From: CAJXNP01 sp050305935
GTDB taxonomy: Bacteria; Bacteroidota; Bacteroidia; Cytophagales; Cyclobacteriaceae
NCBI GenBank assembly: GCA_050305935.1
Contig: JBNLGG010000069.1
Coordinates: 1 to 19,133 of the forward strand
Direction: 5' to 3'
DNA length: 19,133 nucleotides
The notes beneath the pieces were generated by a model that saw only the letters and a list, made by a program, of their open reading frames with translations, did not search any database and was not told where the DNA came from. The position numbers and the translations under genes were made by a program. Each line of letters starts with the position of its first letter. Position 1 is the stretch's first letter. Below, one piece after another: positions 14,060-19,133 of the stretch.

Positions 14060-17000
14060 TCACACCGGAACCGAAAAATAAAAATGACTTCCTTTGCCCT
14101 CTTCACTCTCAACAAAAAATTCACCTCTGTTTTTGCTGACGAATTCTTTGCACAGTTTTAAACCTAATCCGGTACCCTTTTCGTCTTGAGTACCTCTTGT
14201 ACTAAACATCTCCTTGCCAAATATTTTTTGAAGGTTTTCCTTAGAAATCCCCTGTCCGTTGTCCGCTATATGAACGAGCAAATTATTGCCCTCCTTGCTT
14301 AACCATATTTGAATGGAGCCACCTACAGGTGTAAATTTTATAGCATTGGCAACTACATTCCTCACAACAAGATCGATCATGTTTTTGTCAGCAAAGCATG
14401 TGTAATCGCGATCTTTCTTAAAGGTTATCTGAATCTTTTTCTCTGATGACTGCTTTTCAAACAAATTAATATTCGCTTCAATGACACAATTAATCTGAAA
14501 TTTTTCTGGCTCTACAGTACTGGTTTTTAATTGGCTTTTCGACCAGTTCAGCAGATTATTCAGCAGTTGATTGTTAGCAGTGACATTTTGTGTGAGTTGA
14601 GGTATTAACTTTTTAAATTCTTCTTCGGTCAGTAAATTGTTATTTGCCAGTTTCAATAAACAACTTAGAGAATTGAGGGGACTTCTCAGGTCATGTGCTA
14701 TGATTGAAAACAATTTGTCTTTCATCTGGTTGGCATCTTCCAGTTCCTTTGACTGAGCTTCTATCTGATCCTTTTGATGAGAAATGTCCTTTGTCCTTTC
14801 CCGGATAATTTGTTCAAGGGCAATTTTTTCCCGCTCGAGTCTTCTCGTTCGCATTTTCACTACCACCCAGATGACCAGTAGAATAACAACTGCATAAATT
14901 AAAATGGCAAAGTAAGTAAGATACCAAGGTCTTAAAACAGCAAAAGAGAGGGGCTTTGCACTTTCTTCAATCTGATAAATATTTCTTGCCTTTACTCGAA
15001 ACACATAGTTCCCGGGAGGCAGGTTGGTATATTCCTTTACTTTACTGCTATTCCAATCGGACCAATCTTTGTCAAACCCCTCCAGCTTGATACTGAAAGA
15101 AGTTTTCTCATGATCCTCAAAAAACAAAGCAGTGTAATAGAATTTTAAATTATTCTTTGAATATGGTAAGGAAAGATCCTCAATTTCAGATGAAGGCTCA
15201 ATGAACAACTCCCGCTCATTTATACTTAATTGCGGAACAATAACATCAAAGTTATGATCAGCTTGTACAGAGCGACATCTGTTATAGATAATCAAACCGT
15301 CATCGGCGGAAATGAGCACATTACACGAATCGCTGCTTGAAATGCCTTCAGTGTTAATATTCTGAATTTTATAAAGGGGTTTCTCAACAATGGTGTAACC
15401 TTTCCCTGACGTTTTCTCCAGAATTACAATGCGATCCTCGTATCCAATGTAGATGTTGCCATTGTCGCTTTCAGATATGATTTCTATCTTTTTTTGATAA
15501 TCAACCCATGGCTTTAGCAAAGAGTACTCTTCAAATTGATTTGTCTGGCTATTGAAATGGTAGATGCCTTTTTCCGTAGCTGCAATAATCTTGGGATCAG
15601 ATTCAATGGTATTAAGGGTAATTATTTTATTATTTATATTTGCCGGCAAACCATTGGCGGAGGTAAATAGATCCGTCTTTACTATTTTTTGCAGAGTTGA
15701 ATCGAGGGTAAGCCTATAGATACCCTTGATTACATCGGTAACCCAAATATAGCCCTCTTTGTCCTGAGCCATAAACTGTGAAATATCGTCAAACCCTTCA
15801 ATAGCATTTTTAAATTTCAAGGTATTTTCACTTATTTCATACAATACCAGTCCTTTGTCATATGTTGCTCCAATCACATGATTTGGTGGCTTGGAAAGGC
15901 GAATGACACTTCTTGTTATAGAAGGTGTGATGATTTCTACCTCGTTATCTGTAAACTTCAGAAGCCCATTATAATGAGCGAAGTAAATATTATCATCAAT
16001 GTTTATAAAATTGCCCGTAGGCCCGATAGTTTTTGGTAATATGGTCAATGGTGAATTTTTGTACTTGTAATAAGTGCCCGACATGGAGCCGATGATTAAT
16101 TTATCATGATATACGAATGAGTTTGTTGCGCCTCCTTTTAAACCCAAGTCTTCATTTAATATGGAAAACGGGGCGCTGCGCAGAACATATGAAATCCCGT
16201 GATTTAAACCTGCCCATAAATTGCCTTTTTCATCTTTTTTGATGTAAAACACCATGTTGTCAGACAAACCGGAATCGGTATCATAGCGATTGACGATATT
16301 ACCTTTCTCATCAATAACCAAAATTCCTGAATAAAACGTACCGAGAGCGTAAGTTTGATCTCCAATGCGGCTGCCAAAATAAAGTTTGTTTTCTTTTAGC
16401 AGGCTGGTAATGTTCTGAAATTCATCTTTTTCAAATAATTTTTTCCTTTTCAGATCGTAAAATACAATTCCCAGTTCGTCAACGCCTATCATCCACGTTT
16501 CTTCATCAAACTTTTCTATGAACCTGACATTTGTCTTAATGAGTTCGGTACCTTCTAAAAATTCCAATTCGTGATTATCCGTTAGCCTGTACAGCCCCGA
16601 ATTATCTTGGGAAAGAATTACCTGATCATCTTGAATGGCGGCCCTGCTAAATTTTCTATTGGGCTTGACGATGTCTATTTTTTCATTTTTATAAATAAAC
16701 AATCCCGAATACGTGCAGAAAATGACTTCATCTGAAAGAGCAAAAACGTCCCAAACGTCATCCCATTGAATCGATGTATCTTCAATTAATGAGGTAAGGG
16801 AATGAAATTCATATCCCAGGGAATCATTTAAATCCACATACCCAAATTCATTTACTGCACCGACATAAATTCTTCCATCTTTTCCTTTTGCAAGCGATCG
16901 AACATACGACTTGTTCGGTACGGTCACAGTCTTCCACTCCGAAGCGTCAAACACAAGAATACCATTGTTGTGACCAAAAAACATCAGTCCATTGTCGGCT

Positions 17001-17155
17001 TCGACAATGGACCAAACCTGGTTTTCGACGGTATTAAAATCCTTATTATTATAATTCTGGATAAATGGTTTGCTTCCAAAAAATGACTGTGCGTTGACCA
17101 GGAACGGAAAAAATAAATTTATAGATCCGGCTATGAATAATATCGCCCCTTTCAT
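14060..17155 (-). CDS. sensor histidine kinase with periplasmic propeller and Y_Y_Y domain
   Basis: 1031 aa. A signal peptide (1-22, FLVNA|QS) precedes a large periplasmic beta-propeller (about 30-640). Its repeats (e.g. VWSIVEADNGLMFFGHNNGI, SGLSDNMVFYIKKDEKGNLW) are more divergent than in the kinase at 10472-13831. A Y_Y_Y domain covers about 650-738 (KLEGFDKDWSDW, YTNLPPGNYVFRVKARN), and the membrane helix about 746-767. After a coiled coil (768-812), HisKA carries His821 (SIIAHDLRSPLNSL). The HATPase has N937 (NVVANAIKF), DNGQGI at 965-970 and GTGLGL at 994-999. It ends with the ATPase domain, with no receiver or HTH. It is convergent with the other kinase and no response regulator is adjacent. 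Ligand and target are unknown. Confidence 0.94.
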   Translation of the reverse strand: MKGAILFIAGSINLFFPFLVNAQSFFGSKPFIQNYNNKDFNTVENQVWSIVEADNGLMFFGHNNGILVFDASEWKTVTVPNKSYVRSLAKGKDGRIYVGAVNEFGYVDLNDSLGYEFHSLTSLIEDTSIQWDDVWDVFALSDEVIFCTYSGLFIYKNEKIDIVKPNRKFSRAAIQDDQVILSQDNSGLYRLTDNHELEFLEGTELIKTNVRFIEKFDEETWMIGVDELGIVFYDLKRKKLFEKDEFQNITSLLKENKLYFGSRIGDQTYALGTFYSGILVIDEKGNIVNRYDTDSGLSDNMVFYIKKDEKGNLWAGLNHGISYVLRSAPFSILNEDLGLKGGATNSFVYHDKLIIGSMSGTYYKYKNSPLTILPKTIGPTGNFINIDDNIYFAHYNGLLKFTDNEVEIITPSITRSVIRLSKPPNHVIGATYDKGLVLYEISENTLKFKNAIEGFDDISQFMAQDKEGYIWVTDVIKGIYRLTLDSTLQKIVKTDLFTSANGLPANINNKIITLNTIESDPKIIAATEKGIYHFNSQTNQFEEYSLLKPWVDYQKKIEIISESDNGNIYIGYEDRIVILEKTSGKGYTIVEKPLYKIQNINTEGISSSDSCNVLISADDGLIIYNRCRSVQADHNFDVIVPQLSINERELFIEPSSEIEDLSLPYSKNNLKFYYTALFFEDHEKTSFSIKLEGFDKDWSDWNSSKVKEYTNLPPGNYVFRVKARNIYQIEESAKPLSFAVLRPWYLTYFAILIYAVVILLVIWVVVKMRTRRLEREKIALEQIIRERTKDISHQKDQIEAQSKELEDANQMKDKLFSIIAHDLRSPLNSLSCLLKLANNNLLTEEEFKKLIPQLTQNVTANNQLLNNLLNWSKSQLKTSTVEPEKFQINCVIEANINLFEKQSSEKKIQITFKKDRDYTCFADKNMIDLVVRNVVANAIKFTPVGGSIQIWLSKEGNNLLVHIADNGQGISKENLQKIFGKEMFSTRGTQDEKGTGLGLKLCKEFVSKNRGEFFVESEEGKGSHFYFSVPV

Positions 17156-17173
17156 TTAATCCATCTTTACAAA

Positions 17174-17181
17174 CAAACCTA
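17174..17181 (-). promoter_or_regulatory. Bacteroidetes-type -7 element (TAGGTTTG) upstream of the sensor kinase
   Basis: On the minus strand TAGGTTTG matches the Bacteroidetes -7 consensus TAnnTTTG exactly and lies 18 nt before the kinase ATG, giving a leader of roughly a dozen bases. No clear TTG is seen at the -33 spacing, so the call rests on one box. Confidence 0.35.
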
Positions 17182-17431
17182 AAAAGAAGTCTTCACTGTG
17201 TACTTTTATCGATTGCCACCATTGAAATCATTAATACCTTAGGCGCCTTTCACAAAGCCGTGAAGCAATTTTGTTTATAAAAATAAAGAATCATTTTGAC
17301 TTGCTTGTTTTGATTTTCTTAAAGATTCTTTTTTTGCGTTACTACCTTTCTACAAATGCATGATATATTAAAAATGATTTCAGCTTAGTTCAACCTTTTA
17401 TTTGGATAGGTTCAGGTATTAGCATAACGGT

Positions 17432-17445
17432 CCAAAACGTTTTGG
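17432..17445. promoter_or_regulatory. 14-bp perfect palindrome, possible operator
   Basis: CCAAAACGTTTTGG is fully self-complementary with a central CpG, the shape of LacI-family operators. It lies about 277 bp upstream of the minus-strand kinase start, farther than a simple repressor site usually sits. No LacI-type regulator is encoded in the window. Confidence 0.3.
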
Positions 17446-17553
17446 CCTTTCAGGTAGAATAACCGAATTTATTGATCTTGGGAAGATTTTTTCTGTTTTC
17501 AAAAATCAGTCCCCCTCATTCAAACAAGGGGAGATTACAAATCCTACGATCAT

Positions 17554-17578
17554 CATTCGACATTTCAAATGTCGAATG
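17554..17578. repeat. 25-bp inverted repeat with 12-bp perfect arms
   Basis: CATTCGACATTT and AAATGTCGAATG are exact reverse complements flanking a single C. It sits 47 nt past the VOC gene stop, but no T-run follows on either strand, so it does not look like an intrinsic terminator. A repeated intergenic palindrome or a dimeric protein-binding site is more likely. Confidence 0.6.
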
Positions 17579-17625
17579 GCGGGGAAAACATTAATAATGA
17601 CAGGGCCTCTGTTGTTCTTCTGCAG

Positions 17626-18063
17626 TTAAATCTGCCCTTTATAGTTGGGGTCAAAATCTACCATCCATTCAATTCCGTATTTGTCTCTAAACATGCCAAA
17701 GTATGAGCCCCAGGGACTATCGGCCATTGGCATTTCAATTTGTCCGCCCGCTGAAAGACCATTAAATAATTTATCGGCTTCCTCTTTGCTTTCTGCGCTG
17801 ATTGAAATTTTACTCCGGTGTTCGTTTTCGTTTGTCCGGCCCATGCTTTCGGGAACATCATTTGCCATTAAAATATTTTTACCAATAGGCAAAGCGATAT
17901 GCATTATTTTGTTGGCTTCATTTTCTGCCAACGGAAATTCAGCACTTGCCAGGTCTTTGAAACGCATAATTTTTGCGAACTCTCCGCCAAATACTGATTT
18001 GTAAAAATTGAAGGCTTCTTCGGCATTTCCGTTGAAGTTAATGTGAGGATTAATCAGTGCCAT
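17626..18063 (-). CDS. VOC-superfamily protein, PhnB/YjdN-like
   Basis: 145 aa from the ATG at 18063. PhnB-like members of the vicinal-oxygen-chelate superfamily (often annotated as 3-demethylubiquinone-9 3-methyltransferase-like or glyoxalase-like) show the same pattern. It starts INPHINFNGNAEEAFNFYKS, followed by VFGGEF, KIMHIALPIGKNILMANDVP, a mid-protein NEHRSKISISA strand, and finally PWGSYFGMFRDKYGIEWMVD. The fold is a pair of beta-alpha-beta-beta-beta modules; the chemical role of this subgroup is generally unknown. An in-frame TTG at 18093 was rejected as the start because it falls inside the promoter element at 18091-18098. The gene is monocistronic and divergent from the lipoprotein gene. 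Confidence 0.88.
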   Translation of the reverse strand: MALINPHINFNGNAEEAFNFYKSVFGGEFAKIMRFKDLASAEFPLAENEANKIMHIALPIGKNILMANDVPESMGRTNENEHRSKISISAESKEEADKLFNGLSAGGQIEMPMADSPWGSYFGMFRDKYGIEWMVDFDPNYKGQI

Positions 18064-18090
18064 AGTTATTTTAGTTGATTTGTAAGTGTC

Positions 18091-18117
18091 CAAATGTACC
18101 GCTTAGCTACAAAACAA
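18091..18117 (-). promoter_or_regulatory. promoter of the VOC gene
   Basis: On the minus strand TACATTTG at 18098-18091 fits the -7 consensus TAnnTTTG, and a TTG at 18117-18115 lies 16 nt upstream, slightly short of the usual spacing. The transcript would start about 20 nt before the ATG at 18063, which supports that start. Confidence 0.45.
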
Positions 18118-18265
18118 ATAAGGTATAGACGTGTCAAAAAAGAGGCTGATTGCGGCAAAGGCACACTGGAAAACCTGCGAGAGGGAAGTAACTGTCCTGT
18201 GTCCCGTATTAGCCAGGTTCCAACCGCTTCCTCGTACTTCGTGTCTTGATGCAAATTATCAACAC

Positions 18266-18724
18266 ATGAACAAATTGCTATTGATTTTGTTGGCTATCCT
18301 GGCATTGCCAGGATGCAAGGAAGATGAAGAAAAAATAATACTACAGCCTGACTGGCGCTACTTCAGGTTTAGTAGCTGCCCACTGGAAAACCACGGTAAC
18401 TGGCAGGATACCAGCTTTGTGGCAGCCACGGCCAATACTGCGGTCGTCCAACAGTGCCTGGCCCAACTGGAGCTACCACTGGAGGAAAGAAGCCTCTTTC
18501 CATTGGGTTCACTGTCGCAGGGATGGGCAGGCTATAACACCAATGCGACACATAGGTTTAGTTGGCATCTGGTAGAAGACGATTGGGAATTGGTGGAAAT
18601 GGCCATTGAAATTTACGATGGCTGTGCATACAGCGATGTCGAGCTTACCAATTACACCAACAACGTAGGGCGATACGGTGGCTGGGGTAACCGGGTGTTG
18701 GAGGAGATTACATTGGACGATTAA
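18266..18724 (+). CDS. small lipoprotein, BP74-like domain
   Basis: 152 aa. The frame is open back to 18131, but the ATG at 18266 gives a clear lipoprotein signal: MNKLLLILLAILALPGC with lipobox LPGC and lipidated Cys17. The next residues, KEDEE, fit the Lys plus acidic pattern of the Bacteroidetes lipoprotein export signal, so the mature protein may be surface-exposed. The rest is a single domain: a strand near WRYFRFSSC, then GYNTNATHRFSWHL, VEMAIEIYDGC, and VGRYGGWGNRVLEEI. This order resembles the BP74 N-terminal domain (WSWHL, E.CDG, VGR..PW..RV.E), recognised from memory only. Cys38, Cys64 and Cys120 could form one disulfide. Function is unknown. Confidence 0.75.
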   Translation: MNKLLLILLAILALPGCKEDEEKIILQPDWRYFRFSSCPLENHGNWQDTSFVAATANTAVVQQCLAQLELPLEERSLFPLGSLSQGWAGYNTNATHRFSWHLVEDDWELVEMAIEIYDGCAYSDVELTNYTNNVGRYGGWGNRVLEEITLDD

Positions 18725-18729
18725 ATTAG

Positions 18730-18750
18730 AAAGGGATGAAAGCCCTTTTT
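18730..18750 (+). terminator. rho-independent terminator after the lipoprotein gene
   Basis: AAAGGG and CCCTTT pair over 6 bp around a 7-nt loop, and the second arm runs into TTTTT. It begins 6 nt after the stop codon. Confidence 0.55.
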
Positions 18751-18830
18751 ATTTACCATGAAACCAGGCTGATGTACAACGATACCCACGTTGTTCATTT
18801 CCAGTAATTTACTTTTTCCCATAATTCACT

Positions 18831-19133
18831 CTAGTCGTTTAAGGAAATTATGCCTTGTTCCTTGAGTTTGGCAAGGTGTGCTTTCATGGTATTAACTTGT
18901 TCCGCCGGGTGTCCTTGCCAACCAGTAACTTCTCCAACCACTCTGAATGGCTCGGTCGAGCGATAAGATTTGGTGGGATTGCCTGGAAACTTTTTGTCTG
19001 TCAAGTCCGGGTCGTCTTCAATTGGTCCTGTCGGCTCTACCAAATAAATTCTTTCTTGTCCTTCGCCAATGGAAAGCTCTGCGCCCCAAATGGCAGCGTC
19101 CAGGGTGGCGGTCAGGAAAATGTATTTGGCATT
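18831..19133 (-). CDS. arr: rifampin ADP-ribosyltransferase Arr, C-terminal part (runs off window)
   Basis: The minus-strand frame is open from the window end to the TAG at 18831-18833, about 100 residues. It matches Arr closely: LDAAIWGAEL, IYLVEPTGPIEDDPDLTDKK, FPGNPTKSYR, then FRVVGEVTGWQGHPAEQ. Arr transfers ADP-ribose from NAD+ to a hydroxyl of rifamycins and inactivates them. The second Asp of EDD corresponds to Asp84 of the Mycobacterium smegmatis enzyme. The position of its Tyr49 appears to be Phe here (YIFLTATLDAA). The N-terminus, with the catalytic His, is outside the window. An in-frame TTG at 19043 is internal, not a start. Arr homologues occur in many environmental bacteria. Confidence 0.9.
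   Translation of the reverse strand, partial: NAKYIFLTATLDAAIWGAELSIGEGQERIYLVEPTGPIEDDPDLTDKKFPGNPTKSYRSTEPFRVVGEVTGWQGHPAEQVNTMKAHLAKLKEQGIISLND

Larger units (their letters stand above)
17156..17625. other. intergenic region with promoter and palindromes
   Basis: No convincing gene is seen in these 470 bases. They hold a -7-like element just upstream of the kinase, a 14-bp perfect palindrome at 17432-17445, a CCCCT/AGGGG inverted repeat around a 10-nt loop (17512-17531), and a 12-bp inverted repeat at 17554-17578. The rest is AT-rich and unremarkable. Confidence 0.6.

Noticed and set aside
18064..18093. TTG start adding 10 residues to the VOC protein
   Set aside because: The TTG is part of the -7 promoter element, and the protein family begins at the ATG at 18063.
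18131..18265. N-terminal extension of the lipoprotein frame from a GTG
   Set aside because: It would bury the clear signal peptide and LPGC lipobox 45 residues inside the protein.
18776..18794. ACAACG/CGTTGT inverted repeat between the lipoprotein and arr genes
   Set aside because: Short 6-bp stem with no T-run on either strand; it does not support a terminator call.
1..19133. CRISPR arrays, tRNA or rRNA genes, intact insertion sequences, riboswitches
   Set aside because: No regularly spaced direct repeats, no tRNA cloverleaf or rRNA-like sequence, and no transposase frame were seen on either strand.

Overview
The window looks like the chromosome of a Bacteroidetes (Bacteroidota) bacterium, probably a free-living Cytophagales-type organism. 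The reasons are two sensor kinases with periplasmic Reg_prop propellers and a Y_Y_Y domain, TAnnTTTG-type -7 promoter elements, few Shine-Dalgarno sequences, a lipoprotein whose mature N-terminus fits the Bacteroidetes surface-export signal, and AT-rich intergenic DNA. The placement is inferred from gene content; no rRNA or other taxonomic marker is present.

Region 1 (about 185-9681, + strand) is one tightly packed chemosensory operon of nine genes: a soluble triple-PAS methyl-accepting protein, cheW, cheD, cheY, cheB, cheA, a CheC/CheX-type CheY-P phosphatase, a membrane GAF-PAS protein, and cheR. Gaps run from 19 nt down to overlaps of 1-4 nt. The set covers sensing (MCP), coupling (CheW), phosphorylation (CheA to CheY and CheB), adaptation (CheR, CheB, CheD) and signal termination (CheC-like). 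No flagellar, pilus or gliding gene is visible, so the output of CheY is unknown. The least expected member is the membrane GAF-PAS protein, which has no kinase, cyclase or MCP output domain.

Region 2 (9682-10471) is a gene-poor, AT-rich gap. It holds a small hairpin and what looks like the remains of a minus-strand gene: one protein-like reading frame interrupted only by TAA codons. A second protein-like minus-strand tail lies at 10321-10460.

Region 3 (10472-17155) holds two large convergent hybrid-type sensor kinases. Each has a signal peptide, a Reg_prop propeller, a Y_Y_Y domain, one membrane helix, and HisKA and HATPase domains. Neither carries the receiver and AraC domains of classical hybrid two-component systems, and no response regulator is encoded next to them. 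The + strand kinase is followed 6 nt later by a possible 42-residue ORF and contains T8, A9 and G9 tracts. A hairpin between the two genes fits a terminator for the minus-strand kinase.

Region 4 (17156-19133) holds a 470-nt spacer with two striking palindromes, a PhnB-like VOC protein (minus strand) with a recognisable promoter, a small lipoprotein resembling BP74-domain proteins (plus strand), and the C-terminal part of an Arr-type rifampin ADP-ribosyltransferase (minus strand) running off the window end.
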